Of a DNA stretch of 32,089 nt, positions 1 to 8,249 are shown piece by piece. Below the pieces are notes generated by a model. The model saw nothing but the letters and a program-made list of their open reading frames with translations. It was not told where the DNA came from and made no database searches. Source of the DNA: a virus; the IMG/VR virus record IMGVR_UViG_3300027522_000017, positions 1-32,089 of that record. One strand, 5' to 3'. Position 1 is the stretch's first letter; every line of letters starts with the position of its first letter. Both the position numbers and the translations under genes were made by a program.

Positions 1-14
1 GAGTTGAAATCATT

Positions 15-722
15 ATGGTAAAAATAGTATCGGAGGGCCAAAACGTGAATTTACAATTTACACCAGAACTGGCAAATGATTGGAAGAATGCAATGTTAGC
101 TTCCAGTGAGTTGAATGCTGGAAATTATCATTATATGACTAGAAGGGTTCTAGATTCTATGAACGCCTCTCAATTAGAAAGTAAACTCTGGTTGGTAGAG
201 ACATTAGAGAAATTAGATGTTCAACCGAAAAGAGTAGCTCTACTTGCTGGTTGGTTTGCTCAGTATATTGTGCCTCTTATGTTCGACACATTTCCAGAGT
301 GTGAGTGGATTGAAAATTTTGAGATTGATCATGATGTGTCACCTATAAGTTATAAGTTTAATAAACGATATAAGGAAGAAAATAGATACAAAATTAATAT
401 GAGAAACGTTATGATTAAACCCCTCAAGTTTATACAAAATCCTAACGCACCAATATCAAAAGAAGATGTATATGATGTTATTATAAACTGTGCTTGTGAA
501 CACATGTATCCTATGTGGAAGTTTAGAGAATTGAATAATGCAGTACAGAAAAATCCTTTGTTTGTATTGCAGTCATCAGATGATGATCAACATGAAGATC
601 ATATAAATTGTGTTCAGTCAGAAGAAGAGTTAATAGATCAAGCTAGAATTAAACATGTTATGTATTCTGGTTCAAAGGTGTTGTCAAATAAGAGTAAAAG
701 ATTTATGGTGATTGGTAGATGA
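15..722 (+). CDS. Putative class I SAM-dependent methyltransferase
   Basis: This 235-residue protein looks like a Rossmann-fold methyltransferase. A glycine-containing strand-loop motif (VALLAGWF, about residues 74-81) is followed by an acidic strand end (FEIDHDV, about 102-108), as in SAM-binding motifs I and II. A later segment, DVIINCACEHM (about 153-163), resembles the motif IV strand of small phage methyltransferases. The target is unknown. It is the first of a chain of overlapping genes: its TGA overlaps the next ATG in an ATGA, which implies translational coupling to the oxygenase downstream. No signal peptide or membrane segment is seen. The fold assignment rests on these short motifs, so the family is only moderately certain and the substrate is not inferred. 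Confidence 0.55.
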   Translation: MVKIVSEGQNVNLQFTPELANDWKNAMLASSELNAGNYHYMTRRVLDSMNASQLESKLWLVETLEKLDVQPKRVALLAGWFAQYIVPLMFDTFPECEWIENFEIDHDVSPISYKFNKRYKEENRYKINMRNVMIKPLKFIQNPNAPISKEDVYDVIINCACEHMYPMWKFRELNNAVQKNPLFVLQSSDDDQHEDHINCVQSEEELIDQARIKHVMYSGSKVLSNKSKRFMVIGR

Positions 723-1408
723 CTCCTGTAGAATGGTGCAGGGAAAATGACATTTGGTATCTAAAAATGGATTTAGAAATACCAGAGGTAATCATTAAAG
801 AGGCTCAATCAGTATATGATGAGGGCTTTTTTGTAGAGCATCGACTACAAGATGGTGATGAATGGTGGTCTGCTGCAATACATGGATTTGTACATGAGGA
901 TGAATCTGATACGTCTTTGGGTTGGCGTAATACTATGAATCCTAATGGACACCATTACACGGAAGATACCGTGAAGTGGGGTTGGACTGAGGTTGCCGAA
1001 GTTGCGCCAGAGATGAAGAGGTGGTTGGAAGACTTTCCACATAAACACTACAGGCGTTGTCGATTTATGTTGATCAAGCCAAGTGGAAGTATTACTGCTC
1101 ATCATGATGCTAGTGATGTTAGGATAAACGAAGGACGTACAAGGAACATATCTGCTGCGATCAATCTAGCAATCTATCAACCAAAAAATTGTTATCTACG
1201 AAGAGTGGATACAAAAGAGGAGTTGCCCTTTGAGAACTGTACAGGCTTTTGGTTTGATAATGGGGTGACACATGAAGCACTAAACAGTTCAAACGAAAAT
1301 CGTTTTCACTTCATCGTTCATGGTGGATCAAACAAAGAAAGAATTGAATTAATGAAAAAATCTATGGTTAAACAATTTGGTAAAGATGTATTGAGGGAAC
1401 TTGATTGA
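719..1408 (+). CDS. Fe(II)/2-oxoglutarate oxygenase, aspartyl/asparaginyl beta-hydroxylase-like
   Basis: The 229-residue protein has a complete 2-oxoglutarate oxygenase facial triad. The HHD motif (H128/H129, D130, in SITAHHDASD) and a distal histidine (H185, in GVTHEALN) would bind Fe(II). R195 (in ENRFHFIVHGG) would bind 2-oxoglutarate. The spacing and the strand pattern RFMLIKPSG...HHD match the aspartyl/asparaginyl beta-hydroxylase (cupin) type. Members hydroxylate protein Asp/Asn side chains or small molecules; the substrate here cannot be told. The gene starts within an ATGA overlap with the methyltransferase-like gene and is itself followed by a TTGA overlap, so it appears to be co-translated with both neighbours. 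Confidence 0.75.
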   Translation: MTPVEWCRENDIWYLKMDLEIPEVIIKEAQSVYDEGFFVEHRLQDGDEWWSAAIHGFVHEDESDTSLGWRNTMNPNGHHYTEDTVKWGWTEVAEVAPEMKRWLEDFPHKHYRRCRFMLIKPSGSITAHHDASDVRINEGRTRNISAAINLAIYQPKNCYLRRVDTKEELPFENCTGFWFDNGVTHEALNSSNENRFHFIVHGGSNKERIELMKKSMVKQFGKDVLRELD

Positions 1409-1929
1409 TAAAATCTTTTGAAATGCTGTATCTATGGCCGCAGTTGGAGGATTACAAAAAAACTCTTCTTCTGATTATGGGCGACTATACTCAAATTGGT
1501 AGAAGAAAATCAAACGTGGGTGGGGTGCAAAGTGTCTTATTGGGCCCAGAAGATATGCCAGATAAATTAAAATCTGATATAGATGCTAAAGTGTTGTCTA
1601 TGAACCCAAATTTAAAGATGATAAGTTGGTGGGTAAACATAAACGGAAATGGTCATAGAAACGACATTCATGATCATCATGACAGGACTCCTCCAGCTAA
1701 ACTAGCAGGAATTAGTGGAGTATTTTATGTAGATATTCCAGATGATAATATGGGAGATATTTTATTTTTTGGGAAAGCTAGCTCGTCATCTCCTATATTA
1801 AGGTTTGAAGCAAGACCGAATAGACTAATACTATTTTCCTCTGATTATCCTCATTCAGTAGAAGAAAATTTAAGTGATAAAGATAGGATTAGCTTATCAT
1901 TTAATTATATTGAGAATGAAAATGATTGA
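1405..1929 (+). CDS. Putative Fe(II)/2-oxoglutarate oxygenase
   Basis: The 174-residue protein has the pattern of a small double-stranded beta-helix oxygenase. A metal-binding cluster HDHHD lies at about residues 89-93 (after GNGHRNDI), followed by a strand pair around SGVFYVDIP, a distal His at about 150 (DYPHSVEEN) and an Arg at about 161 (DRISLSFNY). The layout resembles the TIGR02466-type oxygenases common in marine phages, and another member lies at 27694. I chose the TTG at 1405 because GAGGG lies 7 nt upstream and the TTG overlaps the previous stop as TTGA. The first ATG (1423) has no visible ribosome binding site. The 3' end overlaps the radical SAM gene by 14 nt. Confidence 0.6.
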   Translation: MIKSFEMLYLWPQLEDYKKTLLLIMGDYTQIGRRKSNVGGVQSVLLGPEDMPDKLKSDIDAKVLSMNPNLKMISWWVNINGNGHRNDIHDHHDRTPPAKLAGISGVFYVDIPDDNMGDILFFGKASSSSPILRFEARPNRLILFSSDYPHSVEENLSDKDRISLSFNYIENEND

Positions 1930-2509
1930 GAATGTATTATCTAGAAAAAGTATAAATCTTGATATCACTCACCGATGTACATTAGAGTGTCCTAAATGTC
2001 TTAGGCGATCCATTCCTACAAACAAGCTTGGAGATTTATCTCTAAACAATTTTAAAAAGATTATTAAACATTTTGATCAGATAGAATTTTGTGGTCAGAT
2101 ATCTGACCCAATCTTTCATCCACAGTTTATAGAGTTTCTTGAACTTACCAAAGATAAGAGAGTTTTTGTACACACTGCGGCTTCTCATAAATCTATGGAT
2201 TGGTATAGAGATGCATTTATTGCAAATAAAAATGCTACATGGGAGTTTGGTATTGATGGACTTCCACAGGACAGTCATAAATATAGGATAAATCAGAACG
2301 GAAAATACTTGTTTAATGTGATGAAAACTGGTGTTGAACTTGGGAATGATATCAGGTGGCAGTATATAATTTTTAAGTATAATGAAAATGATATTACTCA
2401 AGCGATAGACCTTGCTAAACGTCATAAAATTCCCATCCACATCAACAAGTCTTCACGATGGTCTGGACCCAATGATCCATACAAGCCAAGAGAGGATAAT
2501 TGTGCTTAA
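1916..2509 (+). CDS. Radical SAM core protein (copy 1), lacking its C-terminal Fe-S domain
   Basis: The protein of about 197 residues begins MKMIENVLSRK and carries the radical SAM CxxxCxxC motif at C21-C25-C28 (HRCTLECPKCLR), which would hold the [4Fe-4S] cluster that cleaves SAM. Conserved downstream segments include ISDPIFHPQF, HTAASHKS and FGIDGLPQDSHKYRINQ. The reading frame stops after SSRWSGPNDPYKPREDNCA, before any auxiliary-cluster cysteines. Those lie in the next, overlapping frame (GTG at 2502). A close paralogue at 10041 is split at the same domain border. The start was placed at ATG 1916 because it overlaps the upstream gene; ATG 1922 is the alternative. Substrate unknown. Confidence 0.8.
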   Translation: MKMIENVLSRKSINLDITHRCTLECPKCLRRSIPTNKLGDLSLNNFKKIIKHFDQIEFCGQISDPIFHPQFIEFLELTKDKRVFVHTAASHKSMDWYRDAFIANKNATWEFGIDGLPQDSHKYRINQNGKYLFNVMKTGVELGNDIRWQYIIFKYNENDITQAIDLAKRHKIPIHINKSSRWSGPNDPYKPREDNCA

Positions 2510-2810
2510 ACCAAAATGTGCCAAAGGAAAATCATTTGCGTTGAATGCTCAAGGATATCTATTACCTTGTTGTTGGACAGACCCACTACGAAAATTAAAA
2601 CCAAACTACGATGGTAACATGGATGGTATGGATGATTTGTTCAAAGAAGAATTGAAAATAGAAAATGTTGATACGATTGAAGATATTATACTGTCAACAG
2701 AATGGCTTGATTTTTTTAATGGTCTAACCAAGAGAACATGTATTCCTAAAATCTGCATGAAATATTGTGGTGATGATAGGGGAACTAGAGAGGCAGAAGT
2801 TCATGACTAA
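2502..2810 (+). CDS. Stand-alone SPASM-like Fe-S domain protein (copy 1)
   Basis: This 102-residue product carries the cysteine pattern usually found at the C-terminus of radical SAM/SPASM enzymes: PKCAKG, then GYLLPCCW, then CIPKICMKYC near the end. Such cysteines ligate one or two auxiliary [4Fe-4S] clusters. The likely start is GTG 2502, with AGAGG about 6 nt upstream. It overlaps the stop of the radical SAM core by 8 nt. It therefore looks like the missing half of that enzyme, made as a separate polypeptide by coupled initiation. Removing one T near 2500 would instead fuse the two frames (...KPREDN-VLKPKC...), so a frameshift mutation, a sequencing error or recoding cannot be excluded. 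The gene ends inside the next radical SAM gene. Confidence 0.7.
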   Translation: MLKPKCAKGKSFALNAQGYLLPCCWTDPLRKLKPNYDGNMDGMDDLFKEELKIENVDTIEDIILSTEWLDFFNGLTKRTCIPKICMKYCGDDRGTREAEVHD

Positions 2811-4074
2811 GTTAACAGACATAGAATGGTTTTGTCCACAACCATTTATAAATACTGTTTCTACACAGGACGGTGCATCTAAACCATGTTGTGTTCTAAA
2901 AGAATGGCCAAATAGACAGTTGGTTAATGATGGAATTATCGGCCCAAAAGCTTTACATGAATCTCAGTTGATGAAAGATTTTCGTAATGAGTTTCTTACT
3001 GGCGGTGGGCCGATGCAAAACAAGTTTTGTCAAGTTTGTAAAGAACAAGAAAAACATTCTGCTACAGAAAGTCATAGGATTATGTACCTTGACAAGTTTG
3101 ATGCAGAGCATGGTGAACACAGAGAACACCTAGAAAAATTAGAGGAGTATATTGATACAGATTGCAGTGAACCATTTTACTTGACTATGGAATATAATGC
3201 TCCAAATAATTTTTGTAATCTGAAATGTAATATGTGTGGTCCTTATAACTCTTCCACTTATGCAAAAGAAAATCAAGCAATAGGCATAGACAAAGGTAAA
3301 GGTGCTACTAGTTCTTGGCTCAAAGGTAGAACTTGGGTTAATGAAGAAGATGATATGACAAAGTTTGAGGAGGTGTTAGAGACAGCTGTTCAAATGAAAC
3401 TCGTAGGTGGTGAAACGTTAGCATTGCCTCAAAATTATGAAATGATGGACAAAGCTATTGAGATGGGTGTTGCAAAAAACATGCATCTTACCATAACCAC
3501 AAATGCAACTTTAACTCCAGAGATGGGTAAGTTGGGTGACATATTTAATTATGTTCCAGAGTTCAATGGCTGTCAGATGAACATTTCGGTGGAGTGTTGG
3601 GGAGATAAAAATAATTACATAAGGTTCCCGTCAAAGTGGGAAAAAATAATGAAGAACGTGGGACGATTCTCAAAGATGCCTGACACTAAGATATTATTTG
3701 CTACTTGTGTTAGCTCTCTTAATATTGGTTATTTGAATGAGGTGGCTGATGGTGTAGATATTTTACAAGAACAGGAACCAGATATCTATAACGATTTTGC
3801 TACTGGTAGTCTTGTTTATGGTGGAGATAATTTGTATATTGTTACGGCACTCCCACTAGATATTAGAGAACAATATCTTGAAAGAATTTATACTTTAGTA
3901 AAACCGCATCACACAAAAACGTTTATGAAGTTGGCTAATTATCTCACTGACATGGAGTGGGATGAGAAACTACATAAAAAAATGATGATTGATGTTGCAA
4001 AACGAGACAAGTTTCGGGGCACGTGTTTAACTGATGTGTTTCCAGAATGGAAACCTTATTATGAAAAACTTTGA
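2803..4074 (+). CDS. Radical SAM protein with N-terminal SPASM/twitch-like Cys domain
   Basis: The 423-residue protein has the radical SAM motif CNLKCNMC at C138-C142-C145. A cysteine-rich module precedes it: C11 (WFCPQPF), C29-C30 (SKPCCVLKEW) and C76/C79 (FCQVCKEQEKHS). It resembles a SPASM/twitch auxiliary-cluster domain placed before the core instead of after it. Marine phages and bacteria carry a family with this order, usually annotated as twitch-domain radical SAM proteins. Later motifs include KLVGGETLALPQ and MNISVECWGDKNNYIRFP, typical of the radical SAM barrel strands. ATG 2803 is chosen over upstream alternatives because GAGG lies about 10 nt before it and it overlaps the preceding stop. 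The reaction is unknown. Confidence 0.8.
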   Translation: MTKLTDIEWFCPQPFINTVSTQDGASKPCCVLKEWPNRQLVNDGIIGPKALHESQLMKDFRNEFLTGGGPMQNKFCQVCKEQEKHSATESHRIMYLDKFDAEHGEHREHLEKLEEYIDTDCSEPFYLTMEYNAPNNFCNLKCNMCGPYNSSTYAKENQAIGIDKGKGATSSWLKGRTWVNEEDDMTKFEEVLETAVQMKLVGGETLALPQNYEMMDKAIEMGVAKNMHLTITTNATLTPEMGKLGDIFNYVPEFNGCQMNISVECWGDKNNYIRFPSKWEKIMKNVGRFSKMPDTKILFATCVSSLNIGYLNEVADGVDILQEQEPDIYNDFATGSLVYGGDNLYIVTALPLDIREQYLERIYTLVKPHHTKTFMKLANYLTDMEWDEKLHKKMMIDVAKRDKFRGTCLTDVFPEWKPYYEKL

Positions 4075-5401
4075 GGAATTTAAAGACCTTTGGTTAAATG
4101 AAACAAACAAGATAAAAATCAAAAAAGGTTTTGAACATTTGGTTTTCATTGTTGTGCAGCCAGAAAATTTGGGTTGGAATTTTGGAATAGAAAAACAATT
4201 GCAAACAACGTTGTTGCAAACCTCTGGTGGTTTTACTGGAGCTGGAACAGGACATAATCAAAAGTTATGTCATCTAACAGAACTAAACGATGTATTAGAT
4301 ACTTGTGATGAATACACTTATGCTATGATTGTTTCTACTGGTATGGTTTTTGATATGATAAGCTATCCAACATCAATTGAAAGTTTTTGTAAGTGGACTG
4401 AAGGTGATGAATTCTGTAGAGCTCACATAATTGTACATCCAGATAAACCAGCGTTTTTGCATCACCAACATATGGAATTAAATCTTGATATCTGGAGAAG
4501 GAAGGAAAAACCTAACCTCCATAATAAGTGGGAAAAATACATAAGGTCTAGTGATAATTTTCATGATGACTATACGCCATCTACATTAAAGGTATCTGGA
4601 TTTCCTACTATCACAAATTTTTCTATAGTAGATAGAAAACATAAAGCTTGGTCTTATGGCCATCTGGAGGATCGTAAAAAACTCCATGATCTAAATTGGA
4701 ATATTATAGTGGATAGAACATTTGGTTGGCGTGATCAGTTAGATATGACTGATAATTATTTTAAAATATTAATGACCAGAATGTATGAAACGTTTTATGT
4801 AGAGAATACGGAAAATTTAGGTAAGCTTCCTGACGATGAGTTTAATTTAATTATTACTCCTACAGCTGGATATAGTGGTGAGGTATTTGCTGATAGGTTA
4901 AATTTTAATGGTGATATTGTATTCTATGATTATTGTAGTGAGAATGTAGATATAAAACAAAATATAGTTGAAATGAATATGACTATGGATGATATAAAGT
5001 TATATTCAAAAAATGAAACACAGATGTTTATTTTTAATGATTACGGTGGGGATATACCACACACAGATGAATTGAAAAAACGAGGTATGACCTTTGGAAC
5101 TCATGAGGAGCTAAGAAAACTACAACTGAATATGTACGAAGAATGTGATATAGAGTATAAAGTATTTGATGTTATAGACAGCTGTCTTGCTGGAAACAAA
5201 TGGTTCGTAGAAAAAATAAAAGATAAACGGGTGTTCATGGATATTAGTAATATATACGGCTATCATGTATCTCATGTTTGTTATACCTTTCCAGAACTAC
5301 TTAAAAGTTTTGATAAACTAATTGAACTATTGGATACCCACACTGAACATTATTACTTGAGAGGCACAAGACCTACGAAGGACAAATATGCTAAACGATA
5401 A
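4061..5401 (+). CDS. Uncharacterised two-part protein, possibly nucleotide-sugar or methyl transferase related
   Basis: I do not recognise this protein of about 446 residues with confidence. The start is placed at ATG 4061 (MKNFEEFKDLW), overlapping the end of the radical SAM gene. The N-terminal half has hydrophobic strands (HLVFIVVQ, YAMIVSTGMVF) and a histidine-rich stretch (PAFLHHQHMELN) that loosely resemble GT-A-like proteins. The C-terminal half has strand-like blocks (FNLIITPTAGYSGE, GDIVFYDYC) and an FMDISNIYGYH motif resembling the SNI-type region of some putative methyltransferases. No membrane segment is apparent. Its setting between a radical SAM enzyme and an oxygenase, with overlaps on both sides, suggests it belongs to the same pathway. 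Confidence 0.4.
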   Translation: MKNFEEFKDLWLNETNKIKIKKGFEHLVFIVVQPENLGWNFGIEKQLQTTLLQTSGGFTGAGTGHNQKLCHLTELNDVLDTCDEYTYAMIVSTGMVFDMISYPTSIESFCKWTEGDEFCRAHIIVHPDKPAFLHHQHMELNLDIWRRKEKPNLHNKWEKYIRSSDNFHDDYTPSTLKVSGFPTITNFSIVDRKHKAWSYGHLEDRKKLHDLNWNIIVDRTFGWRDQLDMTDNYFKILMTRMYETFYVENTENLGKLPDDEFNLIITPTAGYSGEVFADRLNFNGDIVFYDYCSENVDIKQNIVEMNMTMDDIKLYSKNETQMFIFNDYGGDIPHTDELKKRGMTFGTHEELRKLQLNMYEECDIEYKVFDVIDSCLAGNKWFVEKIKDKRVFMDISNIYGYHVSHVCYTFPELLKSFDKLIELLDTHTEHYYLRGTRPTKDKYAKR

Positions 5402-6206
5402 GTTCACAGAACTAAATCATAAGTATAATGCTTTTGATTACTACAAAGAAAAATTAGATGTAAACTTTCTAGAGTTTACCTTGGAAGAATTAGGTTTGCC
5501 AACTGCAAATGAGTTGTATAAACAAACCTTAAAAATTGTGGATGAGATTGGTGGTATCAAAGGATGGCAAAGAGATAACAAAGAGTCAAAGAAATACAAA
5601 GGGTTTAGTATTTGTATGAATCCAAACGGTGATGAACATTTACAAGGTCCACACGCAAGTCTTGGCCATCCAGAATTAAACTGGGCTTATTCTCGAATAA
5701 ATAATCCAAACCCGCCTTGGGAAACTGACAGAGATACTTATTATGACACATATGGATTTTCCACAGTTCATCCAGTAGTCAAAAAACATTATGGTAAACT
5801 TTTAGATAGTGTAGATTTACTACCAACAAGATCAAGAGTTATGTGGGCTTATCCTGGCCACGAACAGTCTTGGCATATAGATGAAGTTTTGTGGAGTGCG
5901 ATAAGATTTAATATTCCACTGGTTACAGAACCATCTTATATTTTAGAGATTGATGGAACAGATGACTATGACAATTCTTTGACACTAACAAAACATTTAG
6001 AAGTGGGTAAAGCTTATATGTGGAATACAAGAATAAAACATAGAGTTAGGGATACTGGTGGTGGAACTAAACCAAGAATTCACATTGTTGCTGCATTCAT
6101 TCCTTGGTTTGAAAAAGACGGCATTGATTGGAAACCGAATAAATACTTTGGAGTACAACCTATGGACATGATAAAATCAAAAATGATTTTTCCTTACGCA
6201 CCATGA
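5388..6206 (+). CDS. Fe(II)/2-oxoglutarate oxygenase, aspartyl/asparaginyl hydroxylase-like
   Basis: The 272-residue protein has a full iron- and 2-oxoglutarate-binding set: WHID (H163, D165), a distal His in TRIKHRVRD (H218) and an Arg in KPRIHIV (R230). The preceding strand RVMWAYPGHEQS and the GKAYMWNT segment fit the aspartyl/asparaginyl beta-hydroxylase fold. The first 140 residues form an extra N-terminal part of unknown role. ATG 5388 overlaps the end of the preceding gene and has a GAAGGA-type ribosome binding site. The stop overlaps the glycosyltransferase start as ATGA, so the two are probably co-translated. It may hydroxylate a small molecule or peptide; nothing in the sequence identifies which. 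Confidence 0.75.
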   Translation: MLNDKFTELNHKYNAFDYYKEKLDVNFLEFTLEELGLPTANELYKQTLKIVDEIGGIKGWQRDNKESKKYKGFSICMNPNGDEHLQGPHASLGHPELNWAYSRINNPNPPWETDRDTYYDTYGFSTVHPVVKKHYGKLLDSVDLLPTRSRVMWAYPGHEQSWHIDEVLWSAIRFNIPLVTEPSYILEIDGTDDYDNSLTLTKHLEVGKAYMWNTRIKHRVRDTGGGTKPRIHIVAAFIPWFEKDGIDWKPNKYFGVQPMDMIKSKMIFPYAP

Positions 6207-6904
6207 AGATATTTGCAGTTAGAATAGGCGAAAAGTATGGGCCCGAATATGAAACATACTTAGAGAAAAAACTTTCGGACTACGAGATGGTTTGGATTCG
6301 AGAACCATATAATCCAGAAGTTGTACTTCAATGGAATAAGATGTATGCCATGAATACGGGCATTGATGAGCCTGTTTGTGTTATTGATATTGACATGTTA
6401 CTTATTAATGACTACAAGAAAATATTTGAATTTCCTATTGAACGTGGTGAATTTGCTGCAATGCCTGGGTGGTGGAGAGATACAGATAAAGAAGGATATC
6501 AAATCAATGGAGGGTTTTTTAAATATTACCCTACGGACTGCCAGTATATCTATGATAAATTTATGAAAGATTATAAACACTGGCAGAGTTATTATATCTT
6601 GAATGGAACAACAAACGGGCCTGTTAATGGAGAACAGTATTTTGTTGAGGATTCTGTTAAGGAGAAATTAAAGTTAAAAGTTCTTCCCCCTGAGTGGTTT
6701 ACTCGTTGGGTAACAGGGGAAGACATTATATACGGTAAGAGTATAATGAAGTTTAACGTTCAGCTAACAAGAAAATATAGAAAAATAACTGGTAATGATT
6801 ATGTATTTTTAGGAGATGAGTTTCATCCTGACATAAAATGCGTCCACTTTTCTCATAGATTTAATAAACCACATGAGTGGAAGGGGTTTAAAAATTATGT
6901 ATAA
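6203..6904 (+). CDS. GT-A type glycosyltransferase-like protein
   Basis: The 233-residue protein begins MKIFAVRIGEKYGPEY and has a DxD metal/nucleotide-sugar motif at D62-D64 (CVIDIDMLLIND), the signature of GT-A glycosyltransferases. It is followed by an acceptor-side loop, QINGGFFKYYP, and a late KCVHFSHRFNKPHEW segment with a histidine, as in GT8-like enzymes. It probably moves a sugar from an NDP-sugar to an unknown acceptor in the cytoplasm, since no membrane anchor is visible. It starts in an ATGA overlap with the oxygenase upstream and overlaps the acetyltransferase downstream, which places it inside the accessory block. Family assignment is good; donor and acceptor are unknown. Confidence 0.65.
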   Translation: MKIFAVRIGEKYGPEYETYLEKKLSDYEMVWIREPYNPEVVLQWNKMYAMNTGIDEPVCVIDIDMLLINDYKKIFEFPIERGEFAAMPGWWRDTDKEGYQINGGFFKYYPTDCQYIYDKFMKDYKHWQSYYILNGTTNGPVNGEQYFVEDSVKEKLKLKVLPPEWFTRWVTGEDIIYGKSIMKFNVQLTRKYRKITGNDYVFLGDEFHPDIKCVHFSHRFNKPHEWKGFKNYV

Positions 6905-7406
6905 AGTTGAAGAGATAGAGTGGGAAGATATTAAAGAAGTATGGGAACAACATTTATGGCCAGAAAAGAAAGGTGGAGTGAAACAAACTAATAATTGGAC
7001 ACTAACGATGGAGCCGTATTTATTCACAACCGTATTAAAGAAGGGGGGGATACCAAAGTCAGAAAACACAATCCCACAGTTCTTTGGTATTAGAATTAAT
7101 AAAGAGCTAGTTTGTGTTAACAGCTGCTTTATAACTTCATCTAGTCATCCATTTAGCTATAAGGAAGATCGTTATTGGCGTTCTAGAGGTCTTTGGACTT
7201 CTCCTAATCATCGACGAAAAGGTCTTTCATTTAAAATTCTAACTCATACATCTGAGTTTGTAAGTAAACGTGGAGCAACTTGGTTGTGGACGGTTCCAAG
7301 ACAATCAGCTCTTCCTGCTTACGAAAAGGTAGGTTTTGTTAAAAAAAGTGATTGGTTTGATGATGGACAGTATGGACCCAATTGTGTGGCATCTAAATAC
7401 TTATAA
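6897..7406 (+). CDS. GNAT-family N-acetyltransferase
   Basis: Starting at ATG 6897 (MYKVEEIEWED), which overlaps the glycosyltransferase stop, this gives 169 residues. The acetyl-CoA binding motif A is visible at about residues 97-111 (RGLWTSPNHRRKGLS). The later stretch SALPAYEKVGFVKK (about 137-150) is the usual GNAT C-terminal strand that frames the acceptor site. GNAT enzymes acetylate amines on small molecules, aminosugars or proteins; the acceptor is not evident here. The stop codon lies inside the TATAAATA late promoter of gp13, so this gene closes the accessory block directly against the virion genes. Confidence 0.7.
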   Translation: MYKVEEIEWEDIKEVWEQHLWPEKKGGVKQTNNWTLTMEPYLFTTVLKKGGIPKSENTIPQFFGIRINKELVCVNSCFITSSSHPFSYKEDRYWRSRGLWTSPNHRRKGLSFKILTHTSEFVSKRGATWLWTVPRQSALPAYEKVGFVKKSDWFDDGQYGPNCVASKYL

Positions 7407-7409
7407 ATA
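7402..7409 (+). promoter_or_regulatory. T4-type late promoter for the neck-gene block
   Basis: An exact TATAAATA lies 20 nt before the gp13 start and overlaps the stop codon of the acetyltransferase gene. In T4 this octamer spans -13 to -6 and is recognised by gp55, which is encoded at 30359. Initiation near 7415 would give a leader of about 15 nt containing AAAGGAG. Confidence 0.7.
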
Positions 7410-7429
7410 TAGGACAAAGGAGTGACATA

Positions 7430-8245
7430 ATGGCAATCCCAACAACAAGAGAAACATTTAAATTCTACTGTCTTAGGTCACTTGGGCATGGTGTAATTGA
7501 TATTAACGTATCAGAAGATCAGATTGATGACCGTATTGATGAAGCTCTTCAGTATTTTGCAGAATATCATTACGATGGAATTGAAAGAGTATACCTTAAA
7601 CATCAAATTACACAAGATGAAATTGATAGAGCAAAAACAAATCTTAGTTCATCTGCAACAGATACCGTTGATGATTCTGTATCTGCTACATGGTTAGATG
7701 GTGCAGGGTATATTCCTACACCAGATGCAGTTATTTCCGTTGTACAAGTATTTCCTTTCACAGACAGTACTGGCGGCGATATGTTTGATATTAGATATCA
7801 GCTCCGACTGAATGACCTATACGATTTTTCGTCATCCTCTATTATGGAATATCAGATGACACTTCAACACCTAGACTTTTTAGAACACATCCTTGTAGGT
7901 GAAATTCCAATTCGTTTCAATCAACATCAACAGAGACTTTATCTAGATATGGATTGGAGTAATTCTGTTAGTGTAGGTGAATATATAATTATTGAATGTT
8001 ATAGAAAGCTTGATCCAACACAATTCCCAGACATTTTCAACGACATGTATCTTAAAAAATATACATCAGCTCTTATTAAAAGACAATGGGGAGCAAACCT
8101 ATCTAAGTTTAGTGGAGTAGAAATGCTTGGTGGAGTTACAATGAATGGTGCAGATATTTTCTCTCAAGCTTTAGATGAAATTACTAAGTTGGAGGATCAG
8201 ATTCAATTGCACTTTGAATTACCTGTTAATGGTATGATAGGATAG
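7430..8245 (+). CDS. 13: Neck protein gp13
   Basis: The 271-residue protein matches the T4 gp13 neck-protein family. It has the characteristic opening (PTTRETFKFYCLRSLG) followed by VSEDQIDDRIDEALQYFAEYHYDG. The C-terminal half has the conserved KKYTSALIKRQWGANLSKFSG segment and a helix-rich end. gp13 sits at the head-tail junction and, with gp14, seals the filled head and provides the site for tail joining. The ribosome binding site AAAGGAG lies 8 nt before ATG, behind a TATAAATA late promoter. gp14 follows after 4 nt. The length is close to that of T4 gp13 (about 309 residues), though somewhat shorter. The identification is firm from sequence pattern and gene order. Confidence 0.9.
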   Translation: MAIPTTRETFKFYCLRSLGHGVIDINVSEDQIDDRIDEALQYFAEYHYDGIERVYLKHQITQDEIDRAKTNLSSSATDTVDDSVSATWLDGAGYIPTPDAVISVVQVFPFTDSTGGDMFDIRYQLRLNDLYDFSSSSIMEYQMTLQHLDFLEHILVGEIPIRFNQHQQRLYLDMDWSNSVSVGEYIIIECYRKLDPTQFPDIFNDMYLKKYTSALIKRQWGANLSKFSGVEMLGGVTMNGADIFSQALDEITKLEDQIQLHFELPVNGMIG

Positions 8246-8249
8246 TCTC

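Noticed and set aside
2847-2854. Exact TATAAATA inside the radical SAM gene at 2803
   Set aside because: It lies deep inside a coding sequence (FINTV codons) with no gene start nearby, so it is probably chance in an AT-rich genome.
4061-5401. Confident glycosyltransferase call
   Set aside because: No DxD motif in the right context and no clear family signature, so left as uncharacterised.
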